Origin: Chaetoderma sp. LZ-2023a
Lineage: Eukaryota; Mollusca; Caudofoveata; Chaetodermatida; Chaetodermatidae
Reading direction: 5' to 3'
Length of the DNA stretch: 64,000 nt
Assembly (NCBI GenBank): GCA_034401795.1
Contig: CM067370.1
Span: 105,875,387-105,939,386 of the forward strand
This document shows, one piece after another, positions 1 to 11,575 of the stretch. The position numbers were made by a program, and so were the translations under genes. Under the pieces are notes generated by a model that was given only the letters and a program-made list of their open reading frames with translations, did no database searches and was not told the DNA's origin. Every line of letters starts with the position of its first letter. Within the stretch, counting starts at the first letter, position 1.

Positions 1-60
1 GCTAAGTTAGCACATGGAAATTGAAGCCGCACGTTGCCAGTGCGTCAATAAAATAAAAAT
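1..60 (+). repeat. 3' end of a tRNA-SINE copy (cut by window edge)
   Basis: The first 55 bases match the 3' tail of the SINE at 131-405: the same GTTAGCACAT and GTTGCCAGTGCGTCAATAAA words followed by an A-rich end. The tRNA-like head would lie outside the window. So this is the tail of a second copy just upstream in the same orientation. Confidence 0.7.
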
Positions 61-130
61 GCATATACTGCCAGAGCCGTGCTGGAGTCAGAGTACAATA
101 GGCGTAAAAGCCTAGGATTGAATTGTGGCA

Positions 131-405
131 GGTGCATACACAGATAGTCCCATATGAATCGTCAGTGTGTCAGTATATCAGACATGTGAAAGCTGGTCGG
201 CCAATCCTTAACTTTTTAGTCTTGGCGCGGTGGTCCAGTGGAAAGATGCCTGGGTGCTGATGCTGTGCGGAGTTGCAGAATGGCGGTTCAATCCCCCGAC
301 CGGGAGATGGTGATCAACAAATTAAACTAATGGGTGCATGACTGTCGGCGAAGTTAGCACATAGAAATTGAAGCCGCACGTTGCCAGTGCGTCAATAAAA
401 AAAAA
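131..405 (+). mobile_element. tRNA-derived SINE, copy A
   Basis: The copy holds a tRNA-like block at about 222-306 with an A box (TGGTCCAGTGG, 231-241) and a B box (GGTTCAATCCC, 285-295), the split RNA polymerase III promoter of tRNA-derived SINEs. A tRNA-unrelated tail ends in an A-rich run at about 397-405. A reverse-strand copy at 59161-59405 shares not only these parts but also about 90 bases upstream of the tRNA block (131-221). The repeat unit is therefore longer than a plain tRNA head plus tail. It was presumably mobilised by a LINE; which one is unknown. Confidence 0.82.
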
Positions 406-1671
406 TACATACATCATCATATATAATATTTTTACGCGCAGCGAGCGTGACGACGCGGAAAAATAGGATCATTGCTATTTTTTTAAATCGCAAGCTTTGC
501 AATTTCTCATGAATAATGTTGATATTAATTACATGTTGATATTAAAACGTGCGGGGGAGGGCGAGGGGGCATTACATATGTTAATATTTATCACCCACCC
601 ACCACAAAAAATGTGTGTTGGGGCGGGGTAGGGAGGTGGGTGGGTTAGGGGACACCCCCACCAAATGACGCCCATGCGCATCTATACACAACGCCCCCCC
701 CCCCGAAAATCTTTAGAGTAATAAATTAGTTGATAAAAACGCGAATGTGCCACCCACCACTTCTTGTAGTTTCTTCTTTATTAGCCTTATGATTTCACTT
801 TATAGTGATTTTCAGGGTATAAAAATAAAATGTGCAGTGTTCCCAAAGCAGGGACGTAAATCCTGGGGGTGGGGTCATTCCCCCCCCCCCCCCGCCCCCC
901 CCCCCCCACATACCCTGACTTTGGGGAGGTTCCCGGCCCCCCCACCCGGACCCCTGCTAATGGCTCCCAGAAGCTCCCCAAAATCACCCCACCACAATTA
1001 TTACTTTAAATCTACGCGCCACTGTCCCAAAATGTGGATCCAATATATGAGCAGTGGTTATGCTGATTATATGAAGTTATACAATTCTGCTTAAACATTG
1101 ATAATTAAATTATGTCCAAATAGTATCATTTCATCGCAACGGTCCCTACGGTAAACATCGTCTACGCGCGCACTCTTTCTTTTCTCACTTCACGGATATT
1201 GCGCAGTAAAGCTGCTTAAAATAGGCCCACGTGTTTTGCGTCGTACGTAGGCCTACTCGCATCGCTTCACTGTTCGCCAACTACCTGAAAGGTCGCAAGC
1301 ATGATAAGTAGTCTCTTATTTTATTTATGTCCCTCGAATTATCGGCAATTCCCGTTTGTTCTGAATAGGCTGTTAGCCTTAGGAGTACGAAGTCACAATG
1401 ACATCTGAATATATATCTATTTCGGTGACTGTAAGCGTAACCTATATTAGAACTGTCCAGAGTTCACTATTAGACATAATTATTACAATCCCGGAGCGAA
1501 CATATAGGCCTACAGGCTCGTAGACACATTATTGAAACAGCTGACCGAAAGAATGCAGTGTATGAGGAAAGGTTAGTTTTACTGTGTTTTCACGTGTAAG
1601 TAAAACTACTAAGTTACAGAATTCTTATTATCAGAAGAACTTAACTTATTACTCACGCAGTCGAAGGCCGG
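406..1671. other. Non-coding, no gene seen
   Basis: I see no supported gene here. The stretch is AT-rich with C- or G-rich islands at 541-710 and 880-960, including homopolymer C runs. The short open frames across the C runs encode proline or glycine runs and have no recognisable domain. Confidence 0.6.
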
Positions 1672-2520
1672 TGTGAGTATTGCGATTGGCGCTGTCTGTG
1701 TGTCTGTCTGTCCGACCGTCCGTCCGTCTGCCCGTAGTATATCTCCGAATGCAAGAAGGTAGAATCGCCAAGTTTGCTACAAACAATAATGTTGTGACTT
1801 GCTAGAGAGGATTTGAGTTTCAGGCGAGAAGGTAGAACATCTAGGTCACGGGGTCACTAGGTTCATACCGGAATAACCCGTTTGACCATAGAATCACCAA
1901 TTTTGGCGCATCCATTCATACTATGTCTGACTAGAAATGGGTTGAGTTTCAGGTCAAGGGTGGAATATCTAGGCCACTGGGTCACTATGTACATAACTGA
2001 ATGCATATTTCTGGCTATAACTCGGGAATAGAAGGCGCTAAAACCATCAATTGGTTAGAAATACTTCGCAGTTAATGTCAAAGGGTCAAATATCCAGTGA
2101 CGGGGTAACTTAGTGCATTAAGAAATACTTATTTTTGGCTATAACTCGGGAATGCAGGAAGGTAGAATGACAAAAATTGGCATATCAAGTCAAATTCGTT
2201 TGTGCTAGAAGTATCTTTAAGTTCAGGTAAAGGGGTCAAATGTCCAGGTCACGGGGGGGGGGGGGGGAGTGAGGGGTGTGGGGGGTGGTTCGGGGTTAGT
2301 AAGTGCACTAGGATATAAACATTTTTGACTATAGCTTGGAAATGGAAGTAACATTAGTAAAGATGGCCTACAAAAATTAACACATCTATTCAAATTGTGG
2401 CGCGCTAAAGATACGTCGAGTTCCATTTAAAGGTGTCAAATATCTAGGTCACGGGGTCAAAAAGTGCATTGGCAAAAGAGAGGGCACATGCATAAGTCAG
2501 CACATCCTGGGAGTGCAGCC
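1672..2520. repeat. Imperfect tandem repeat rich in AGGTCA half-sites
   Basis: About five diverged units follow each other with irregular spacing of about 120-190 bases. Recurrent blocks are GGCTATAACTCGGGAATG followed by a GAAGGTAGAAT-like word (near 1740, 2010, 2133, 2327) and a block with CTAGGTCACGGGGTCA (near 1850 and 2440, weaker near 1970 and 2235). A TGTC/CCGTC-rich head lies at 1688-1735 and a G run at 2254-2267. It has no coding potential. Similar TGTCCGTC-headed tandem repeats are familiar to me from marine invertebrate genomes, but I cannot name the family. Confidence 0.7.
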
Positions 2521-3156
2521 TAGTTTTTATACAACACCTTAGATTCCGTAGATATCAATATACCGAATGGTAAAGATGTTATTGTATTAGATCGATACAT
2601 CGGTCTAGGGACTAACCTGCTTAGATCTAACAGGTGATGCTCAGCCTTTATTGGAATCCAGCCATCACATACAATAGTTTTAAAATGGCATACACTCTTA
2701 TAGTTAGTTGAAGTAACACAAAGTCCACAATTTATTCAAGATTCACATCCTTTCTTAATTTATGAGAATGTTAAGCTCCGCTCAGCCCTTTCAGCAATTC
2801 CCCTAGCTTTTACATCATAAGAAATTCTGTGGTGATTACATACATCACAACCATACTGATACCCATATTGTCCAATTCTGGACCTATTAACATTTTTTTT
2901 ATGACGCATTGAGTAACTTGAACCTACCCCCATGTACTATTTAACCTTGCAAATGTGTATGGGATTTTCAAAAGCCCTTTGTGGCTTAGCTCCTGGAATT
3001 TGTACATCACAAAATAGCTGATAGGCGCAACGGTATTAGAATAACCAAGACCGGTAGTGATCGTTATCATCATATCGGCATACCTTCAATACCGGTTACA
3101 TAGTACACCTGTTTCAATACGATCGGCAGTATAGAGCGAGGCTTTGGATAATATAA
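2521..3156. other. Non-coding, no gene seen
   Basis: Nothing recognisable was found here on either strand. It is AT-rich and lacks long open frames. Confidence 0.5.
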
Positions 3157-3350
3157 TCACGCTGATCATCCCAGTAAAACGCATTCGGTTCATAAAACGG
3201 GATTTGTTTTGTAAAACGGGATTCGGTACATTGCAACAACTGATTAGGTAAGTAAAGTTAAATATTTTCCTTTATTCAGTTTGAAAACTTCAGCTTAGAC
3301 TAAGCAAATATGAAATAGAATGCATCCTTTCTATGATGTTTGAATTTTAG
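3157..3350 (+). repeat. Inverted-repeat arm, left (partner at 21486-21660)
   Basis: The reverse complement of 21486-21660 matches this stretch with small indels. Shared words include ATCACGCTGATCATCCCAGT, GTTAAATATTTTCCTTTA and GAAAACTTCAGCTTAGACTA. A short motif, GTAAAACGGGATT, recurs at 3176-3230 and again at 3597-3690. The arms face each other 18 kb apart, outside both LTR-like copies. Whether they bound one large element or are two independent copies of a dispersed repeat cannot be decided here. Confidence 0.7.
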
Positions 3351-3690
3351 TTTCAAAGCTCTTGTAATAATGACGTGGTCATGTTCATGGTCGCGGTCAT
3401 GATTTAGTAAGTAGTGAATATTTCTCTGTTTTTACTATCACTCCAAGTATCATTCTACTAAAAGGTTGTTTTCAAGATAAAGCACATATAACTCGATCTA
3501 TTCGCTACACATATATATGGTATATACCACACTGCTGGCTTCTCTATAAAACATCGAAAATCGCATATGAATGTGACAGCTATAGAGAACATGAGTAAAA
3601 CGTGATTCAGTTAATATTTGTAGAAAGTAAAACGGGATTCGGTAATGAGTAAAACGGGATCTGGTGTTGAGTAAAACGGGATTTGTTTTA

Positions 3691-4156
3691 AAATTAATAT
3701 TTTTCGAGGATGTGCTAGCTGTGCCTGTTAAATTCCGTCGATTACATAAGTTTGCAGCAGCTGAATCCGTCATTAATAAAATATAAATCGAACCCGAAAG
3801 TAAATGCGGAAATACAAGTGCTGCCGCCGATATTAACGTCACGTGACGCGCCTATGGATTTCCGTTTCAGTTTTTCGGGAAAATGAACAAAATGTCGAGA
3901 TGATCGATTCACAACGCTGAAATGCTGTATTTGACAATCGCTGGAACAGTGATAGTAAATCGTTTCATTGGTTGCTAAATGTTCAGATGGTCTTGTATTT
4001 ATATAGTTAAACGAGTTGTATACCTTAGAGACCAATCTGAGATAGTGCAATTGCCCGCCTATGCACCTTTAATATATCGGAAGGCTATTAGTGCTTTATA
4101 CTTTGAAATATAACAGAGGAATAGCCAGTAATGTCAAAACATGCAAAAAGTTTGTT
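3691..4156. other. Non-coding, no gene seen
   Basis: I recognise nothing here. The reverse-strand open frames at 3498-4050 have no domain and lie over repeat-like sequence, so I do not call them. Confidence 0.45.
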
Positions 4157-4720
4157 GTGACATATTGAAGATTGTCGGGACCGTCTGATGTTGGTCGGTT
4201 GGTCGTTCTTCACGATATCGGGTCACAGAAAAAAGATAACTGATTATTACTGATCGTATCGATTCCTAACTGATGCCAAGTTGAATCAGTCGCTACTGGA
4301 GGTGAACTGGATTGTTTAGCTGCAACTACGCTTGCCTCTAGTAGTGACGAAGATGATAGGCTCGCCTTCGAGTGATAACACTGAAGAATATTTATATTGA
4401 CTATCCGGGCCTGCCAACTCTATCTAACTATCCAGGGATGGGAATTGGTAGCTTTCCTTTGAGGACAACTAACACAAATAATCAACTCTTAACTTGATTA
4501 TTTATATGTCCAAACTAAATATCCAACTCAAACTTACAACACGAGATACCTTGTGTGTACTCGTGGATGAACGGTGGTACGGTCATAACCATATTGCTAT
4601 TGCAGCTGCTTATATACATTCTCCCTGGCGCAATCTCACAATGGTGCTCTCATTAGTCAAAACTACTGTCACGTAAACCTATCTGATTGGTTCAACCTTG
4701 TCTATTTGTCTACATCGTTA
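4157..4720 (-). mobile_element. LTR-like copy, candidate 3' LTR of gypsy-1
   Basis: This stretch repeats, in the same direction, the sequence at about 20361-21240. Near-identical runs include GATAACACTGAAGAATATTT with the following 40 bases, CAAACTTACAACACGAGATA, and TGCAGCTGCTTATATACATT. In one 60-base run I count only two differences. The 20.4-21.3 kb copy lies just upstream of a minus-strand gypsy gag, so this one is the candidate 3' LTR, displaced by later insertions. It lacks the 108-bp TA array of the partner. The inner boundary is not clear. Confidence 0.62.
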
Positions 4721-5559
4721 AATACATGACTATTAGCTTCTGGTTTACGATTTGTATATGTGTACAGTCCATTCTACGCAAACACAGTTTGCTCGTAATC
4801 CGCATCGTTAATTCTAAAACTTATTATAAACTGTCCTGCGTTATTTATGAAATTATCTACAACTGGTTTGCGTTAATTATAAAACCTACTAATACTATAT
4901 ATTATCCCAAGCTTATGACGCCCAAAACATTAATCATAGATGCTACTTTGCGCTATGCGTGGCTTGTCTATCTACATCGCTTTGTTACATAATTGACAAC
5001 TCGTGAATTGTATACGTCGTTCATAGCTGCTACTCTGCGCTATGCTCAACTCATCTACTTACATCGCTATATTATATTATCGCTAACTCATGTTCATGAA
5101 TTGTAATCCATCGTTACAGCTTACTTTACTCAGGCTATTATTGATCATACCATTCTACTGCCGAATACGCCTACTTCATAATGACACATTTCAGCGGTAT
5201 TCGCTTCATGAAAATACACAGATATACATAACTACATAATTACTAATATTTGTTCTCATATACATGAACAGATTAATGTTGTTCCCTTAAAGATGCAACT
5301 ACATCTTATATGACAAGGTGCTAGTCACCTCGAGATCCTGTGCACTTTGGAAACAAATCTGTAGGCCATAAATGAACGTGTTAGAGTCGGGTGATCAGTC
5401 CAACTCATCCACATCCACATACGCCCCCCCCCCCCCCTCCCCACCCGAATTTGACTGGGCTGTCGTAACAACAGGGTCACCTAACTCAATGTGCACTATC
5501 AACAACAAATAACATGCATCCTTCAACAATATGTCAAATCTACAAATAATGGCTACTAA
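4721..5559. other. Unassigned, AT-rich; possibly LTR/internal remnant
   Basis: Sequence similarity to the 5' LTR fades here. Short words such as CTACATCGCT and TGCGCTATGC recur between 4920 and 5090. A C run lies at 5426-5441. I see no gene. Confidence 0.35.
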
Positions 5560-7560
5560 CTTACAACTACCAAAAATAAAATGCAAATAACTTAATCGAA
5601 TCATAATAATGTAGCTCGCTCTGGTCCATTATGTTGCTCCGCTCCGTTGCACCGCATGTACAGGATGCGCAGGAGGGCTGGTTAGCTATGGTTCTTGGGG
5701 TACTCTCCGGAAGGTACAAAGACCGGCTTCTAGAGCCGGTGGAACGATAATGTTCCAGTGGGGCCGTGCGACCATTGCCACCAAGATTGAACCTCACGGT
5801 CTCATCCCAACTATTGGTGTCACCGGTATGAAGGTCCATAGCTTAGGTTAGTGGTCTGAACATGAGAAGTCAAAAATATGTTACTACATAAACAATGGTA
5901 CTCGTTTGCTTAGTAGACGAGAGAAAGTATACTGTAGCTCGCGGGGGTACGTACTGGTCCGCCGATAGATTTCCGCCCATCGCACCGCAAGTGCACGATG
6001 GCCGGGATGGCTGGTTAGCTGCAGATCTCGGGGTTACGGATCCCGTATGACGTCTCCAAGAAATACAAAGACCGACTTCTAGAGCTGGTGGAACAATGAT
6101 GTTCCAGTGGGGCCGTGCGACCATTGCCGCCAAGATTGAACCACACGGTCTCATCCCAACTATTAGTATCACCGGTATGCCTATCCATACTAATTTAGAG
6201 TTATGGAATAATTTATAATTACACAGTAGAAATGTTAATAAGTACTATACAAACAAGGTGAATCATTTGACGGTAGAATGAGCACAATAATACACAATAT
6301 AGAGCTAGCTGGTGTCCTTTCTACGTGGTGTCGCCGGAGGTACCACACAGGTTCTTGAATCCGCAGAGGTATCCCCGCAAGAGAAGCATCCACAACGAAT
6401 CTACTATGTAGCTTAATATAAGCTAATATACCCCTAACACACACAAAGAAAATATTGTTGTTGCGAGAGGAAAGTGCCTCACGCGGACCTCTGTCACAGG
6501 AAAATGCCCTCAACGCCGAAGCGGAGGAAAAGAGCTGGCAAAAAGGGCCACTCTTTTGTTCAACAGAAAATGCTACGTGCTGAAAATCCTAGTGAAGCTA
6601 CTGTTAAGGTGTTGCACGCTAGTTTACGTGAAGATGGGACAAACGATTTCCGAAGAATTCCCAGGTCACCGTCTTATGTAGTTTCCAAAGATACTGTATT
6701 GGTAGATGCCGCTTTATTTATGCCGGCCTTCTGCTACAGTCTAACCTACCATTTAGTTGTTAGAAACGGAAATTAGCTTTGGCAGCAAGTGGCAGGGATT
6801 CATACCTATCTTTAGATACAGTTGTCCAATGGGCGCAGACGCTCAGCTTCCCGTAGGTCGCTTTGGAATAGTATCTACCTCCAAGGACAGCATGCGTACA
6901 TGTTACAACACAACGCATCCAAATCGATGAAAATTTGACTACCCTGCCCCGCAACCACATAAAATATCACCTGGACAATGGCCACATTTCACACAAGCAA
7001 GTTTGATCATTTAACATGTCTTTATGGTGGTGGTAGAGAGACAGGTATCCATCGCAAGCATCCTTGCTATATGTTTTCGCAGTGCTTCCTTCATTGGCAG
7101 GGTTATCTAGCTAACAAGTATCCGAAGATACAGGGGAGATGTATGTAAATCAACACTTTAACTATCACCGCTCGGAAACCTCCGATAGTTTCCCAGGGTC
7201 GGATCAGATCAACGTGCTGATAGGGAATCCAAACAATTATAAAGCCATTCGGCTGGTGGATCGTGGAAAGAGACAATAACTTAATATATGTGAGGCCTTA
7301 TAGGTAATTGGGCAATTTGATACAACCTTGCCGGAGTGTGGGGCTACATCAGAGGTGTACACTATATGTCTCTAAATGAAGAAATTGTCCGTAACCACTG
7401 AATAATAAGGTTTAGTCGGTAACATGCCAGGCTCACACAATTAGAGCATGGTCAGCTACCTCAGTATAAAATTGATGATGATGGGAATAGGTGATGCGGA
7501 TATAAATGTTGCTGTATAGTATTTCCTAGCATACTGCGGTCCAAAGTTTTCTACAATTAA
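5560..7560 (+). repeat. Unclassified repeat V, copy 1
   Basis: V is defined by three copies in this window: here, 11576-12715 in the same direction, and the reverse complement at 46900-48535. This copy starts with two tandem, diverged blocks (5617-5840 and 5930-6190) that share CCAGTGGGGCCGTGCGACCA and a GGTGTCACCGGTATG-like end. The part at 6300-7560 matches copy 2 in order, for example the block around 6478-6560 against 11690-11760. Reverse-strand frames of 90-100 residues cover the doubled block but resemble no family I know. It could be part of a non-autonomous transposon or an LTR. Confidence 0.65.
5617..6190 (-). repeat. Tandem doubled block inside repeat V
   Basis: Two units, 5617-5840 and 5930-6190, are aligned copies. 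Both can be read on the minus strand as related but frame-shifted peptides. The one-unit counterpart in V copy 3 is at about 48268-48535. A short duplication inside the repeat explains this arrangement. Confidence 0.6.
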
Positions 7561-7589
7561 ACAGAACATATTAACTGTTAATTCAAATA

Positions 7590-10046
7590 CGGCTTTCAAA
7601 CACCCATGCCGCCACCGAACAACATGAACTGGACACATTGCTGATTGCAAAGCCCCAAAAGGTTCTAAGGCTACAAAAGCTGTCTTCAACCAAATAGATT
7701 TCATACTATGCAAGACAGCAGCAAAACCCCTACTTCGGGATGCTTGTTCCTATGGTGGCACAGACCTCAATTCTGACCATAAGCCAGTCATTACACGCCT
7801 ACATATGAACCAGCTCTACCTAATGTATAAACGCCATACCAGGAAAGAGGGTAGAGTCACCTACAACTTACCCAAGCTCAACAGCGACACTGACACTCAA
7901 ATGTCATACAAAAAGGCCCTCGGGGAGCAGATAGCTAACATCGACGTCAGCTCCGATCCGAACGAAGCCCTAACCAAAATATTGATATCTATGGAATCAT
8001 CAGCTACTAGCACCATACGTGTTCTAAAAACAATAGAACTAGGTATACTGACGACCCTCTCGTAGTAAAACTGTCAGCAAAACAGAAAGCGTTACGTCTG
8101 CGCATCTATCAAAGTGGCCAAAGTGAAGATCACACCAAACTATGCCAGGAATGCAATAACATTCTGCGCCACATTAGCGAACGCTTAAAAGATCTTGCTA
8201 TCCAACAAGCAGACACCCTAGCAGATGAAATCACTGACACGGATGACTGCCACAAAATGTTTCTGGCAGCCCGAGCCCTGAGAGTTGCGGACTACACACC
8301 ACCACTAACTGTACACAACTCTGAAGGACACTTTATCGGGACTGACCAGGGCAAAGCAGAGGCAATTCAAGAAGGGTTCAAGGAACAGTTCACTAACCAC
8401 GATGATGAGCCCTTGCACCCATTCTCAGGAGACCCCAGCCCATTACTAACACCAATTAATACAGCAGAGGTTGAGAAGGCACTTAAATCCCTGAAAAATG
8501 GACGTGCATTTGGACCTGATGGCATGAGCAATGAACTATTCAAATATGCAAGTGACTATCTCAAAACCGATCACGCACATAATCAATTCAGCTTTTATGC
8601 ACCACCTTCCCATCGATGCTGTAGGCCAAGCCATCCATAGCGCGCTATCCAAGCCCAAGAAGCCACCTGCCCCCCCCCCCACAATCTGTGGCCCATTGTG
8701 TTCCTTAACAGCTTACGGAAAATCCTATCCAATGTTACTCTATGCCGCATCCGAGACAAGATCGACGACTTCACAGGATCATGTCAAAGTGGCTTCAAAC
8801 GTGGACACAGCTGCGCAGACATTGTATGGGCTCAATGCATGCTCATGTCGGTATTCATGTCCAAACACTGGGATTTCCACAAAATTGGCATTGACATGTC
8901 ACGAGCCTTCGACACAATTAAACGCTCAAAGATCCTAGATGTACTGCGCCAGGCCAGTTGCAATGAAGATGAGCTATGACTAGTGAGACTACTGCTTGCA
9001 GACACCAAGCTGAGAGTACTAGTCAAGTCAGCGAAGTCTGTAGAGTTTGAGACATCAATCGGCTCCCCACAGGGAGATGATCTATCCCCTGTGCTCTTCA
9101 CCTGTTACCTGGCTACTGCATTGAAATCCGTGCGGGAAAACTCTGCAAGACCAAACCCCCGGTGTCAATACTGGGCAAGCCACTAGAGATGGAATATGCC
9201 CACGATGTGGACTTTATAGATGAGGAAAAGAGACCCCTTGACAAACGTCTCCCAATAGCTGCAAGCCAACTAAAAATTGAGAATCTCTTTATGAATGAAT
9301 CCAAAACAGAGTTCACCCACATATACCTATCTACACAGCATGAAACTAAAGAAAATGATGATCCCCTCCGTGGCGGTGAACCATGGTGGAAGAGTAAAAT
9401 CCTGGGCTCACTGCTTTGCAGTACTGCTGACATTGTTGCACGCTGCATCATGGGGTACATAGCTTTCCAGTCCTTCTGGAAGCTATGGATTCGTAGATCA
9501 AAGATGCCCTTGGTAAAAAGACTACGTTTATACGATGCAACCTGCGTATCCTTGATGATGTATAACTGTAACAGCTGGGCAGCTCCAAAGGCAGCTCTAG
9601 ACAAACTTGATGCCTGCCCCCGCAAACATCTATGCACCATCACTGGACACCGATGGCCAGAGAGCATAATTTCCAATGATGCACTATACAAGATGTGTAA
9701 TATGCTGCCGTTTTCTGTAAAAGTCGGTCAGCAAAGATGGTCCATGTTTGGCCATGTGCTAAGGATGCCAGAAGACACACCAGCACAGAGAGCCTTGGAA
9801 TTCGCCAAACTCGGAGACAGCAAATACAGAGCCAGGAGAGGACGTCATTGCATAAATTTGCTAAGCGTGCTGCGAGGTGACCTCAAGAAAGCAGGATTAG
9901 GTACACTCAAGTCAAGAATGGACCTGAGCAAGCTAAGGATTTTGGCTGAGGACAAGACACAGTGGGCAAAAGCGAAGAAGGACTGATTGCAGCTGTAGGA
10001 TGTTTCGACTACTACAGCCGCAGAATACAGTAATCATACATACATA
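7590..10046 (+). mobile_element. LINE (non-LTR retrotransposon) copy 1, broken
   Basis: The element starts inside the endonuclease region (5'-truncated or decayed) and runs through reverse transcriptase to a C-terminal cysteine/histidine region. It ends in a 3' tail with CATACATACAT at about 10037-10046. A second, shorter copy lies on the minus strand at 54990-55540 with the same C terminus and the same untranslated end (GCAGCTGTAG...CAGCCGCAGAA). It separates repeat V copy 1 from repeat W copy 1, whose counterparts V' and W' are adjacent at 12715/12716. This fixes it as an insertion into an older V-W unit. Confidence 0.85.
7625..9986 (+). pseudogene. LINE ORF2-like endonuclease-reverse transcriptase, disabled
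   Basis: Read across several frames, the order is: the last part of an apurinic-type endonuclease (7645-7800, with NQIDFIL and the SDHKPV signature), a linker (7805-8460), and the RT start (AFGPDG near 8505-8522). RT core motifs follow, with GIDMSRAFDTI near 8890 and GSPQGDDLSPVLF near 9060-9100. A long C-terminal domain (9162-9986) contains C/H-rich PRKHLCTITGHRWP. Frameshifts or stops occur near 8065, 8550-8700, 8979 and 9186. The RT active-site box reads YAHD (9195-9206) instead of YADD, so one catalytic aspartate is lost. The APE endonuclease with no RNase H suggests an RTE/Jockey/CR1-type LINE; I do not assign the clade. Confidence 0.85.
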
Positions 10047-11575
10047 TTAACTGGGTGGCTATCGGCCATATACAACTAACCAATACAATCAGTAGATTAT
10101 AATTAAATTAAGTAACTAAGTATCATAGATTGATAAACTTAGACGGTGCGACTAGTTGATAGCACCACAGTAAACGAAGAAAATATTCACAGTAATAAAG
10201 AAATTATAAATTGTGGTCCGGGAAGGTACCTATTAGTCATCAGTACCAAATACGGAAATAATAATTAGATGTACAATAGTAAAGTTACTTGAGTACCTAA
10301 TCGTCATCGGTACGGAACAGGCTACTATGTTACTGAAATTGAGGCGCTAACATATTCATAGCGTGAGTCGACACATTCTCTTGAGCTGGAGATTCCCGCA
10401 GCTGGTTTCCGCAGGTTGGTTCCGCAAGCAGACTCCTCCAGGCAGGGTAGATACAGTACACACTCAGGACAGTGAAACAGAGCAGTGAAAAGATGTCTAT
10501 TAGATAGTCCCAGCAACTAGTATATAATTTATATGGTAGTGAGAAAGTTATCCATCCGGCGACGGAAATAATAAAGTTGAAGGTGTGCCCATTAACAAAG
10601 AGGGCCGTATATAATGTTAAGCAGTTACATAACTTGGCACATGGTGCGGGATGCATCGCATAGCTCTTGCGGCGTACCTAGCAAAGTCCACCAGACTGTG
10701 GTAAAAAAAATTAATTAAAACACACACGACATGCAGTGCGGATGTTGAAGTCCACTTTTCAGCGTGGTTGTCAGATCCGGCGAGTCATCCACCAAGAATC
10801 ACTGTAGCTCTACATTCCATAGAATTACATCCCGGGCCCGCACGGCCCTTCACACGGAGGTGTTTAGAAAAGTCCGGATGCTGAAGGTCTAACTTTAATT
10901 TTAATTTATTACTCACGGATGGCCATCCGGGAGTATCCAAAAACTTGTGGAAGCTGAGGACATCCTACCACCGCGGAAGTGCTGGGTTCCGTAAGACACC
11001 GATGAGGCTGGCTTCCACACCGGCGATGCTCTTGATTCTTGGTTTTTCACCTCTTTTGTCCTAACCGTGACGTCAGAGGCATATGCCTCAGCCAATCAGT
11101 GGCCGAGCAGTAGCCAATCAGTGTGCAGCTAGATCAGTCGCTTATTTACGTTCTAGAACATTCTAGATCTTTTTATGCATACACACAATTACTAGGTCAT
11201 AGCAATATTCTAAGTATAATTTTAAAAGGGTTTACAATTCTAGAAAGCTCGTTTAATTCTAGTAATCGGTACCAGGAACAACGAGAACCGATGAATTATA
11301 AACATTTACGAGTACCTACTCGGTACACTATAGGCATGCACTCGCTTCTAACTCTGTGACATGTTGTCGGGGAAGCTCTGACGTGAACGCATGCGCACCA
11401 CACGCTTTATCGGACTTAGCCAATTTTAACAAAAACCTCTCATAGGGCTATGTACGTGTACTATCCTACCCATGCTGTGTGTGCTTGGAGCGAATCCGGA
11501 GTGACCATTCCGTACCCAGCTTTGCTGGGACGGCCAGTACCTGTCCGGTCGATCCGCACTACAATACAGTACATA
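10047..11575 (+). repeat. Unclassified repeat W, copy 1
   Basis: The order of words matches W copy 2 (12716-13925): GGTACCTATTAGTCATCAGTACC, CGCATAGCTCTTGCGG, CCACCAGACTGTGG, GTCATCCACCAAGAATCAC (10787 versus 13421), and a terminal CCGATCCGCACTACAATA-like end (11550 versus 13906). CCAAT boxes on the plus strand (11091-11125) and an inverted TCTAGAACATTCTAGA word (11151-11166) look promoter-like. No coding frame is credible. It resembles an LTR or a non-autonomous element, but no terminal TG/CA pair or target duplication is clear. Confidence 0.6.

Noticed and set aside
222..306. A true tRNA gene
   Set aside because: A and B boxes are present, but the block cannot be folded into a proper cloverleaf by eye. 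It is part of a repeat with a second copy and an A-rich tail, so it is a SINE.
747..1094. 115-codon Pro-rich frame
   Set aside because: Its length comes from C runs; composition and lack of domain argue against a gene.
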